47,047 nucleotides of DNA, taken from assembly GCA_944386015.1 (NCBI GenBank), contig CALWZK010000012.1, positions 1 to 47,047 of the forward strand, read 5' to 3'. Shown piece by piece: positions 15,614-23,145 of the stretch. Made by a program: the position numbers and the translations under genes. The notes under the pieces were generated by a model. That model searched no databases. It was not told the origin of the DNA and worked only from the letters and a program-made list of their open reading frames with translations. Numbering within the stretch: the first letter of the stretch is position 1; each line of letters begins with the position of its first letter. Origin of the DNA: an uncultured Faecalibacterium sp. (GTDB lineage: Bacteria > Bacillota > Clostridia > Oscillospirales > Ruminococcaceae).

Positions 15614-18442
15614 ATGCCAAAGGATTCCGACCGCCGGGAACTGACCCGGGAGGAAATCGAACAGAAACAAAAGGAAAAGTTCAACACGTTTTTCACCACC
15701 AGCGTGGCCCAGGTGCCGGAGGAGATGATCAACCCCACCCGGTCCTCGGAACAGCCCGACAGCAAGCACGGGCTGCTGGCCCGGTTTTTCGGCAAGAAGG
15801 AAAAGGCCAGCGGCGTGCCGCCCCAGGAGCAGGAGCCGGAAGACGACACCTTCTGGTCCGACACCCCCATCGCCCCGGCCCCCACCGGGGAGATTGTGCT
15901 GGACGGGTCGGCCCCCGAGGCCCCCGCTGAGCCGGGGCCTTCCCTGGAAGAGCTGACCCTGGAGCTGGAGGGGGGAGAGAAAGCTCCCGCCCCTGCGCCC
16001 CGGCAGCAGGAGCCTGCCCCCCAGCCTCCCAAGGCGGAGGAGCCGCCGGTCCGGGAGGAAGCGGGGCTGGAAGCAGCCAAGCTGGCAGCCAAACTGGAAC
16101 AGCCCTGGACCACCACCGCCGAAAAGTCCCAGGCCCGGCGGGCAGCGGCCCGTCAGGCAGCCCAGGCGGCCTATGCCGCCCAGGCCGCGGCCCTGAAATC
16201 GGTGGCCGCCCAGCATCCCCAGCCCGCCCCGGCGCCGCAGGAAGAGCCGGCGGCCCGGCAGACTGCAGCTGCACCCGAAGCCAAGGCTGAACCGAAAGTT
16301 GAACCAAAGCCTGAAACACCTGAAACAAAGGAAGAAAAGCCGGTCTCCCAGCGGGAAAAGCTCCAGATGATGCTGGACGGCGGCAAAGGTATTCCCACCT
16401 CCCGGAAAAAGAAACAGGCCAGGCCCGAGGAGGACAAGGAGATCACCCAGCAGGTGGGCGGTTTCCAGTTCTTTGGTGTAGGGGAGGACGAAGCGCCCCA
16501 CGGCGATGTGCTGCCCCAGGCCAATGAAGACACCATGAGCCTGGAACTCCACGAGGACGAGGAAGAGCCCGCCCCGGCGGAGGAAAAGGCCTCTGCCCCC
16601 GAGCATGCCGCCAAGGGGTGGCGGCTGGGCAAAAAGGCCAAAGAGCCAAAAGCCGAGGCCGAGCACGCCGCTGAGGCTGCCCCGGCCGAGCCGGAGCACG
16701 CAGAACAGCCCGGCGCCCCCGAGGCGCCCCAGACTGCCGAGGAGGCGGCCCAGGCCCTGAACCAGACGGTGGCCTCCCTCAACCTGCGGTGTGCCCTCAG
16801 CGGCATCCTGGCGGCGGCCCTGATCTGGGCCGGCTTCATCTATGAGGGCTTCCTGCCCGGCATGGCCGGCCTCAGCCCCGACACCGCCCCGGCGGCTTTC
16901 CTGGGGGCCAACCTGCTGCTGCTGGCAGCGGCCCTGGCGGTCTCCTACCACACCATGCGGGACGGCCTGCTGGGCCTGGTGAAAACCCCCTCCTTTGATA
17001 CCATGCCGGCCCTGGCCGGTGCAGCAGCGCTGCTGCAGGCGGTGGTGGCCCTGCTGAACCCGGCGGGCTACCACAGCACCACCCTCACCATCATGAGCGG
17101 TGCGGCGGCCCTGGGCCTGTTCCTGAACAACCTGGGCAGCCGGCTGCTGGCGGTGTCGGTGCGGGACGGCTACAAGATCGCCACCAGCGGGGTGCCCCAT
17201 GAGGGCGCCTACCGCTCCCAGGACAAGGAACTGATCCGTGACCTGGTGCCCGACCTGGAGGAAAAAGACCCCTGGATTCTGCTGAGCCGTCCCATGGAAG
17301 GGGACGGTTCCTTCCTGGCCCGGAGCTTTGGCCCCCACACCGGAGAAAAGCGGGTCCAGCTGCTGGCCCGGGTGCTGCTGGGCTGTGCAGCGGCAGGGGC
17401 TTTGCTGATGCTGCTGACCGGCAAGGGGATCAACGGGATGGCGGCAGCCCTGGCGGCTGTGCTCTGCCTGGGCGCGCCCCTGTCCTCCACCCTGATTGCC
17501 GGCCTCACCGCCCTGCGGACCGAGCGGACCGCCGGCGCCGTGGGGGCTGTGATCCCCGGCTGGGCCGGGGTGGAAGAGCTGAACGGCATCGACACCATCC
17601 GTGTGGACGCCGGGGACCTGTTCACCCCCGACAGCGCCCAGCTGGAGGATATCCGCATCTTCAAGGGCGGCCGGATCGACCGGGCCATCCTCTACACAGC
17701 CAGCGTCCTGAACCAGGGGTGCAACACCCTGAGCCGGCTGTTCCGCACCATCATTGCCGACCGCACCGACATCCTGCCCCCGGTGAAGGACCTGGAATGC
17801 CACACCGGCCTGGGCTTCTCGGCCTGGTGTGAAAACAACCGGATTCTGATCGGCACCCGGGCCTATATGGAGCAGGAAGGGGTGGCCCTGCCCGAGCTGA
17901 GCTATGAGGCCCAGCATTCCCGCAACGGGGAGATGCAGATCCTCTATCTGGCAGTGGCGGGGAATATGTACGCCATGTTTGTGCTCCGCTACATCGGCGG
18001 CAAGCACGCGGCCCGCTGCCTGTCCCAGCTCCAGAAGGAGAACATCCGGCTGCTGGTCACCTGCCAGGACCCCTCCCTCACCGCAGACAAGATTGCGGCG
18101 GCCTACCACATGCCGGAGGGGCTGATCCTGGTGCTGGACGAGAGCCAGGCCAAAGCCCTGGCCCCGGCGGTGGCCCCCGTCCAGGATGCCCCTGCCTGCA
18201 TGCTCCACCTCAAGGGCTTCACCAGCCTCACCGGCGGCCTCCGGGCCGCCCAGCAGGCCCAGGCCGCCGAGTCGGCGGGGGTGGCCATCCAGCTGGTGTC
18301 GGCGGGCTTCTCGGCCCTCATCGGCCTGCTGCTGAGCTATTCGGGCAGCGTGGGCACTTTGTCGCTGCTGGTGGTGCTGATGTACCAGGCCGCCTGGAGC
18401 GCCCTCAGCATCGCGGTGGCTGCCATGAAGCAGCACAGCTGA
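15614..18442 (+). CDS. Large membrane protein, apparent P-type ATPase pseudoenzyme with disordered N-terminus
   Basis: This 942-residue protein has a long Pro/Ala/Glu-rich, probably disordered N-terminal region (about 1-390). The rest follows the P-type ATPase plan: membrane segments near 390-412, 425-445, 460-480, 490-510, 583-603 and 608-630. VLCLGAPLSSTLIAGL stands where heavy-metal pumps have a CPC-type segment. Next, GIDTIRVDAGDLFT lies where DKTGTLT is expected, then an N-domain-like GFSAWCENNRILIGTRAYM, then RLLVTCQDPSLTA in place of the TGDN motif, and VAPVQDAPACML in place of GDGINDAPA. The Asp of the phosphorylation loop remains but the Lys-Thr-Gly-Thr is lost, so catalysis is unlikely. 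Two final membrane segments end the protein. It follows rlmB by 36 bases. The function is unknown. Confidence 0.75.
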   Translation: MPKDSDRRELTREEIEQKQKEKFNTFFTTSVAQVPEEMINPTRSSEQPDSKHGLLARFFGKKEKASGVPPQEQEPEDDTFWSDTPIAPAPTGEIVLDGSAPEAPAEPGPSLEELTLELEGGEKAPAPAPRQQEPAPQPPKAEEPPVREEAGLEAAKLAAKLEQPWTTTAEKSQARRAAARQAAQAAYAAQAAALKSVAAQHPQPAPAPQEEPAARQTAAAPEAKAEPKVEPKPETPETKEEKPVSQREKLQMMLDGGKGIPTSRKKKQARPEEDKEITQQVGGFQFFGVGEDEAPHGDVLPQANEDTMSLELHEDEEEPAPAEEKASAPEHAAKGWRLGKKAKEPKAEAEHAAEAAPAEPEHAEQPGAPEAPQTAEEAAQALNQTVASLNLRCALSGILAAALIWAGFIYEGFLPGMAGLSPDTAPAAFLGANLLLLAAALAVSYHTMRDGLLGLVKTPSFDTMPALAGAAALLQAVVALLNPAGYHSTTLTIMSGAAALGLFLNNLGSRLLAVSVRDGYKIATSGVPHEGAYRSQDKELIRDLVPDLEEKDPWILLSRPMEGDGSFLARSFGPHTGEKRVQLLARVLLGCAAAGALLMLLTGKGINGMAAALAAVLCLGAPLSSTLIAGLTALRTERTAGAVGAVIPGWAGVEELNGIDTIRVDAGDLFTPDSAQLEDIRIFKGGRIDRAILYTASVLNQGCNTLSRLFRTIIADRTDILPPVKDLECHTGLGFSAWCENNRILIGTRAYMEQEGVALPELSYEAQHSRNGEMQILYLAVAGNMYAMFVLRYIGGKHAARCLSQLQKENIRLLVTCQDPSLTADKIAAAYHMPEGLILVLDESQAKALAPAVAPVQDAPACMLHLKGFTSLTGGLRAAQQAQAAESAGVAIQLVSAGFSALIGLLLSYSGSVGTLSLLVVLMYQAAWSALSIAVAAMKQHS

Positions 18443-18492
18443 GCGGTCTGTGAAATAAATAAGAATTATTCCTAAAAAATGCCCTGGAACCC

Positions 18493-18521
18493 TTGCAATC
18501 CCCCGGTGGTTGAAGTATAAT
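18493..18521 (+). promoter_or_regulatory. Rubrerythrin promoter
   Basis: TTGCAA (18493-18498) and TATAAT (18516-18521) have an ideal 17-base spacer, about 95 bases upstream of the start. Confidence 0.85.
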
Positions 18522-18616
18522 ACAATCACAGCCCGGCATCCGGGCAGCGTAAGATGAATCCCAACGCAAACCAAAAGCGTTCAACAAAAAATCAATCAAC
18601 AAAGGAGAGACACACT

Positions 18617-19156
18617 ATGGAACTGAAGGGCAGCAAGACCGAGAAAAACCTGATGGAGGCTTTTGCTGGTGAGAGCCAGGCCCGCAACAAGTACACCTAC
18701 TTTGCAAGCCAGGCAAAGAAGGACGGCTATGTGCAGATGGCCAAGATCTTCGAGGAGACCGCCAACAACGAGAAGGAGCACGCCAAGATCTGGTTCAAGC
18801 TGCTGAACGGCGGCGAGATCCCCGATACCGCTACCTGCCTGAAGATGGCAGCCGGCGGCGAGCACGACGAGTGGACCGAGATGTACCCCCGTATGGCCAA
18901 GGAGGCCAAGGAGGAGGGCTTCAACCAGATCGCAGCCCTGTTCACCATGGTGGCCGGCATTGAGAAGGAGCACGAGGAGCGCTACCTGGCTCTGGCCGAG
19001 AACCTGGCCAACAATCAGGTCTTTGCCCGTGAGGAGCAGCAGGTCTGGCAGTGCTCCAACTGCGGCTACACCTATATCGGCAAGTCCGCACCTCTGAAGT
19101 GCCCCGTCTGCGCACATCCCCAGGATTACTTTGAGCTGAAGGTCAAGAACTACTAA
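18617..19156 (+). CDS. rbr: Rubrerythrin
   Basis: Rubrerythrin reduces hydrogen peroxide in anaerobes. The 179-residue product has an N-terminal ferritin-like diiron domain (about 1-135) with the ligand helices EAFAGESQARNKYTYFA, EETANNEKEHAKIWF and AGIEKEHEERYLALA. A C-terminal rubredoxin domain (about 145-179) has two CxxC knuckles, WQCSNCGYTYIG and KCPVCAHPQDYF. The ATG at 18617 follows AAGGAGAG with an 8-base gap. Strong promoter, strong ribosome site and biased codons suggest high expression; this fits a strict anaerobe. It is monocistronic. Confidence 0.96.
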   Translation: MELKGSKTEKNLMEAFAGESQARNKYTYFASQAKKDGYVQMAKIFEETANNEKEHAKIWFKLLNGGEIPDTATCLKMAAGGEHDEWTEMYPRMAKEAKEEGFNQIAALFTMVAGIEKEHEERYLALAENLANNQVFAREEQQVWQCSNCGYTYIGKSAPLKCPVCAHPQDYFELKVKNY

Positions 19157-19188
19157 TCTCTGACCGGGAGGCCCCCAAAGAACAGAGA

Positions 19189-19222
19189 ACGCCCCGGCGC
19201 CGCAAAGCGCCGGGGCGTTTTT
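19189..19222 (+). terminator. Terminator after rubrerythrin
   Basis: AACGCCCCGGCGC pairs with GCGCCGGGGCGTT, followed by a T-run, about 35 bases after the stop. Confidence 0.9.
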
Positions 19223-19279
19223 GGTTGTGCCGGGCAAAAGAAAAGCAGGGGCCTGCGCCGGCAGGCTCCTGCGGAAAGG

Positions 19280-19603
19280 TTACAGATCCAGTTTGCCTTC
19301 GACCTTGTTCACCACATAGTATGCGGCGCCGTCTTCGGGCTTGATATAAATCTTGCAGGACTGAACCCCCACCTTGTGGGTCAGGCGATAGTCCGCCTTG
19401 GCCCGCTCCACAATATCGGTGACATTGTACTGATGGCCGCCGGTTTCGATATAAATCTCAGGAGAAAGAGGCGGGCGGCCACGGCGCTGGGTCGGTTTTG
19501 CAGATTTCTGGGTTTTGTGCTTGGGCTCAGAAGCCGGAGCATCTTGCGCCGGGACTTCGGGCAAGGACGTATCGACGGATGCGGCAGCTTTCTTTGCGGA
19601 CAT
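19280..19603 (-). CDS. DUF6465-family protein
   Basis: The 107-residue protein has a basic and Pro/Ala-rich first half (SEPKHKTQKSAKPTQRRGRPP, about 28-49) and a compact C-terminal DUF6465 domain (about 52-107): IYIETGGHQYNVTDIVERAK, then VQSCKIYIKPEDGAAYYVVN and GKLDL. The basic RRGRPP resembles an AT-hook-like tract, so nucleic-acid contact is conceivable but unproven. The ATG at 19603 follows GGTGG; upstream starts lack a ribosome site. A 17-base-spaced promoter lies about 80 bases upstream. Confidence 0.8.
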   Translation of the reverse strand: MSAKKAAASVDTSLPEVPAQDAPASEPKHKTQKSAKPTQRRGRPPLSPEIYIETGGHQYNVTDIVERAKADYRLTHKVGVQSCKIYIKPEDGAAYYVVNKVEGKLDL

Positions 19604-19682
19604 TTCCAATCCACCTTTCTTTCGTATTTTATGGGAACCGCCGCGGCAATGCCGGCCGCGGGGCAAAAAACTGACTATCTAT

Positions 19683-19711
19683 ATAATATAAAGTTGTGGT
19701 TCATTTGTAAA
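19683..19711 (-). promoter_or_regulatory. Promoter of the DUF6465 gene
   Basis: On the minus strand TTTACA (complement of 19706-19711) and TATTAT (complement of 19683-19688) are 17 bases apart. Confidence 0.75.
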
Positions 19712-20036
19712 GTCTTTTTGAAAAAAAGTTGCCCCAGACCGCCCAGAAACAACTGGATAAATAGGACGGCGTCCCAGGCCGCCGGGGCGGGGCCGGGGGG
19801 TGCGGGGGGAGGATGTGAAATGAAAGGCGGCTTTGGGGCGGAGCGAAAATGGGGCCGGAACCACAAACAAAAAGGCCGTTCCTCCATGGCCGGCGCGGCC
19901 CCAAGCCGGCCCCGGCGGGGAAAGTCCGGGGGCCCGGGAAGGCGCCTGCCCGGCGGCCCCGGGCCACAAACAATCACCCCCCGCAGCCCGGGGAAGTCCG
20001 GGGCCCTGCGGACGGGGCGGCAGAGAAACTTTCCGC
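19712..20036. other. Very GC-rich gene-free region
   Basis: About 325 bases with no supported gene. They consist of G- and C-rich tracts able to fold in several ways. A near-identical direct repeat, CGGGGAAAGTCCGGGG at 19916-19931 and CGGGGAAGTCCGGGG at 19989-20003, occurs 73 bases apart. I see no tRNA, CRISPR or known riboswitch here. Confidence 0.5.
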
Positions 20037-20065
20037 TTGATTTTGCCCTCCAAATACGCTATAAT
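20037..20065 (+). promoter_or_regulatory. tRNA-Leu promoter
   Basis: TTGATT (20037-20042) and a perfect TATAAT (20060-20065) are 17 bases apart, 15 bases before the tRNA. Confidence 0.9.
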
Positions 20066-20079
20066 AACGTAGACGATAA

Positions 20080-20166
20080 GCCGGTGTGTCGGAATGGCAG
20101 ACGAGGGGGACTCAAAATCCCTTGTGCTAATCACACGTGTGGGTTCGACCCCCACCACCGGCACCA
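20080..20166 (+). tRNA. tRNA-Leu (anticodon CAA)
   Basis: The 7-bp acceptor stem GCCGGTG/CACCGGC (20080-20086 and 20156-20162) is followed by ACCA, so the 3' CCA is encoded. The anticodon stem GGGGA/TCCCT encloses the loop CTCAAAA, giving anticodon CAA for the UUG codon. A long variable arm (TGTG..CACA) marks a class II tRNA, as expected for leucine. The T-arm is GTGGG-TTCGACC-CCCAC. An ideal promoter and a terminator flank it, so it is a single-gene unit. Confidence 0.96.
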
Positions 20167-20173
20167 GACACCC

Positions 20174-20220
20174 AAATCCGAACCTTTCTTTCCCGGAAAA
20201 AGAGGTTCGGATTTTTCTTT
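20174..20220 (+). terminator. Terminator after tRNA-Leu
   Basis: AAATCCGAACCT (20174-20185) pairs with AGGTTCGGATTT (20203-20214), followed by a T-rich run. Confidence 0.9.
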
Positions 20221-20322
20221 TCCCCCTGGGGCCGGGCGCCGGGGCTGGTTTGCCATTTTGCCCGGCCCGTGATACAATAAAAGGACCTATGAGATTTTTT
20301 GCTGACGAGGTACGGGAAAGCA

Positions 20323-23130
20323 ATGGCAAGAAAGAGACGAAAATCCGGCGCCCGGGGCAAAAACGCCCGGGCCAGGCAGCAGACCCAGCGCCGTCTGCTG
20401 GCCAGCAGCATCACCCTCTTTGCGGGGATTCTGCTGGTGCTGTTGGCGTTTGTGGATGGCCAGTCGGTGTGGCACGCAGCCCACGATCTGCTGTTCGGGC
20501 TGTTCGGGGCCGGCAGCTTTGTGCTGGGGCCGGCGGTGTGCTACATGGCGGTGCGCACCGCCCGGGAAGAGCCCATCCTGGGCAGCGTGGTCAAGCTGGT
20601 GCTGGGGCTGATTTTCCTCAGCGGCGCGGCGGTGGTGTTCTCGGACATCCCCACCCGGGATATGAACTTTGTCCAGATGGGCCTGGCCTGCTACGACAAC
20701 GGGGTCAACGCCTGGTTTGGCGGCGGGTCGATGGGCGGCCTGCTGGGGGGCACCCTGCTGCTGCTGTGCGGCCGGCCGGCGGCCAACCTGATTGTGGTGG
20801 CCCTGGCTGTCTGCGTCAGCTGCTATATCTTTGATGTGACCCCCGCCGACATCTGGCAGTGGCTGTCGGGGGTGCTGGGCGGCGCCCGGGAAAAGGGCCT
20901 GGCGGTCTATGCCGACCGCCGCGCCGCCCATGAGGAGCGCCGGGCCGCCCGCCTGGCCGCCAAAGCTGAGGAAGAGGCCGAGGAGGAAGCAGAGGAAGAA
21001 GAGGACGACAGCTATCTGATGGACGACGGCCCCGAGGATGACTTCGACCAGGAGCCGGGGTTCCATATTGGGATGCCCGCCTGGCTGTCCAATATTCTGG
21101 GCCGGGGCCGTCTGCCCGATGAAGAGGGCAGCACCCAGGAGCCCGACCCCAAACCCGAGACGCCTTTGCAGTCGGCGGCGGTGAGCCACCCCCGGGCCCC
21201 CTTTGACATCGACCTGGGGCCCGACCCCGGGGCGGTATCGGAGGGCGGCAGCGAGCCCATCGAGCCCATCATCACCGGGCCGGGAGGCACCTTTGGCCTC
21301 AACCCCCTGCGGCCCGCCCATGCGGAGCCGCCGGCCCGGCAGCCCCAGCACGGGGCCTTCTATGACCAGGACAAGGACGATGGCACCTCCACCCTGGATG
21401 TGCCTTTCCAGGCCGCTGTGGAGCCTGAGGCCCCTGCTATGCCTGCTGCTTCTGCGGCAGCTCCGGCGCCGGCCCCCGCCTCTGCCGCCTCTCCCGAGGG
21501 CGAGGACGGCTGGATTCGGGTGGAGGAAGGCCAGGAGGTTGCTCCCTCCGGCAGCGGGGACATTGCCACCCTGGTGGCGGCAGCCATGGAAAAGCCCGCC
21601 GACGCCGAACAGGCGGCAGCAGCTTCGGGCCCTGCGGCAGAAGAAGCCGCCGTCCCTGCGGCCTACGAATATCCCCCCATCGAGCTGTTTGACAAGCCCG
21701 CCGAAGAGGGGGACGAGGGGGCCCAGAGCGAGCTCCAGGCCAACGCCCAGAAACTGGTGGACACCCTGGAGAGCTTCGGCGTCAAGACCCGGGTGCTGGA
21801 TATTTCCCGGGGCCCTGCGGTCACCCGGTATGAGGTGCAGCCCATGGCCGGCGTCAAGATCAGCCGGATCACCTCTCTGGCCGATGACCTGGCCCTGAAC
21901 CTGGCGGTGGCGGACATCCGCATGGAGGCCCCCATCCCCGGCAAGCCGGCGGTGGGCATCGAGGTGCCCAACCGCAAGCGGTCGGCGGTGAGCATCCGCA
22001 GCATCTTTGAGAGCCAGAGCTTCCGCCACATGACCAGCCCCCTGACCATCGCCCTGGGCAAGGACATTGCCGGCGTGGCCCAGGTGGCAGACCTGTGCAA
22101 GATGCCCCATCTGCTGATCGCCGGCAGCACCGGCAGCGGCAAATCGGTCTGCGTCAACAGCATCATCATGAGCCTGGTGTTCCGGTCGGGGCCCGAGGAC
22201 GTGAAGCTGATCCTGATCGACCCCAAGGTGGTGGAGCTGGCTGAGTATAACGGCATCCCCCACCTGCTGATGCCGGTGATCACCGAGCCCAAAAAGGCCG
22301 CCGGCGCCCTGAGCTCGGCGGTGGCCGAGATGGAGCGGCGGTACCGCCTCTTTGCGGACAACAACGTCCGTGACATCAAGACCTTCAACAAGCTGGCAGC
22401 CACCGACCCCATGCTGGAAAAGCTGCCCTATATTGCCATCATCATCGATGAGCTGGCCGACCTGATGATGGTGGTGGGCAAGGACGTGGAGGATTCCATC
22501 TGCCGCATTGCCCAGAAAGCCCGCGCCGCCGGCATGCACCTGATTGTGGCCACCCAGCGCCCCAGCGTGGACGTCATCACCGGCCTGATCAAGGCCAACA
22601 TCCCCAGCCGGATCGCCTTCGCCGTTTCCAGCCAGGTGGACAGCCGTACCATCCTGGACGGCGCCGGCGCTGAGAAACTGCTGGGCATGGGCGATATGCT
22701 GTTCATGCCGGTGGGCGCCCCCAAGCCCATCCGCATCCAGGGCACCTATGTGAAGGATGAGGAGATCAGCCGGGTGCTGACCTTCATCAAGGCCTCGGGC
22801 ACCGTCCAGTACGATGAGGCCATGATCAAGGCCATGGAGGAACACACCATCCAGGAGAAGGGCGGCGGCAAGGACGGCGGGGATGACGCCGGCGAGGCCG
22901 ACGATCCCATGCTGAAGGCCGCCGTGGAGGTGGTCATCGATGCAGGCCAGGCCTCCACCAGCCTGCTGCAGCGCCGGTGCAAGCTGGGCTATGCCCGGGC
23001 TGCCCGGATCATGGATGAGATGGAACAGAAGGGGATCATCGGCCCCTACGAGGGCGCCAAGCCCCGCGCTGTTTTGATCAGCCGCCAGCAGTGGCTGGAA
23101 ATGAATTTGAATCAGCCCGACAACCAGTAA
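20323..23130 (+). CDS. ftsK: DNA translocase FtsK/SpoIIIE
   Basis: This 935-residue, ATP-driven, membrane-anchored pump moves chromosomal DNA through the division or sporulation septum. Residues 1-25 are very basic. About four membrane segments span 28-190. A long Glu/Ala/Pro-rich linker follows (about 195-470). The motor (about 475-830) has the Walker A GSTGSGKSVCVNS and Walker B YIAIIIDELADLMMV, with the VATQRPSVDVITGLIKANIP segment. The gamma winged-helix domain (about 865-930, ending TSLLQRRCKLGYARAARIMDEM) reads orienting DNA repeats. The start ATG 20323 gives the usual basic N-terminus, though its ribosome site (GAGG, 12 bases away) is weak. Division (FtsK) versus sporulation (SpoIIIE) use cannot be separated by sequence. 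Confidence 0.95.
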   Translation: MARKRRKSGARGKNARARQQTQRRLLASSITLFAGILLVLLAFVDGQSVWHAAHDLLFGLFGAGSFVLGPAVCYMAVRTAREEPILGSVVKLVLGLIFLSGAAVVFSDIPTRDMNFVQMGLACYDNGVNAWFGGGSMGGLLGGTLLLLCGRPAANLIVVALAVCVSCYIFDVTPADIWQWLSGVLGGAREKGLAVYADRRAAHEERRAARLAAKAEEEAEEEAEEEEDDSYLMDDGPEDDFDQEPGFHIGMPAWLSNILGRGRLPDEEGSTQEPDPKPETPLQSAAVSHPRAPFDIDLGPDPGAVSEGGSEPIEPIITGPGGTFGLNPLRPAHAEPPARQPQHGAFYDQDKDDGTSTLDVPFQAAVEPEAPAMPAASAAAPAPAPASAASPEGEDGWIRVEEGQEVAPSGSGDIATLVAAAMEKPADAEQAAAASGPAAEEAAVPAAYEYPPIELFDKPAEEGDEGAQSELQANAQKLVDTLESFGVKTRVLDISRGPAVTRYEVQPMAGVKISRITSLADDLALNLAVADIRMEAPIPGKPAVGIEVPNRKRSAVSIRSIFESQSFRHMTSPLTIALGKDIAGVAQVADLCKMPHLLIAGSTGSGKSVCVNSIIMSLVFRSGPEDVKLILIDPKVVELAEYNGIPHLLMPVITEPKKAAGALSSAVAEMERRYRLFADNNVRDIKTFNKLAATDPMLEKLPYIAIIIDELADLMMVVGKDVEDSICRIAQKARAAGMHLIVATQRPSVDVITGLIKANIPSRIAFAVSSQVDSRTILDGAGAEKLLGMGDMLFMPVGAPKPIRIQGTYVKDEEISRVLTFIKASGTVQYDEAMIKAMEEHTIQEKGGGKDGGDDAGEADDPMLKAAVEVVIDAGQASTSLLQRRCKLGYARAARIMDEMEQKGIIGPYEGAKPRAVLISRQQWLEMNLNQPDNQ

Positions 23131-23145
23131 CCAGTGAGGAAGATT

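Noticed and set aside
14690-18574. Very long open frames on the strand opposite to real genes (for example complement of 14690-18574 and 20287-25191)
   Set aside because: They mirror genuine genes with recognised domains and arise from high GC at third positions; the translations are low-complexity and have no ribosome site.
19912-20036. Possible RNase P RNA because of GGAAAGTCCGGG
   Set aside because: The region is too short and the remaining conserved parts of RNase P RNA are not visible.
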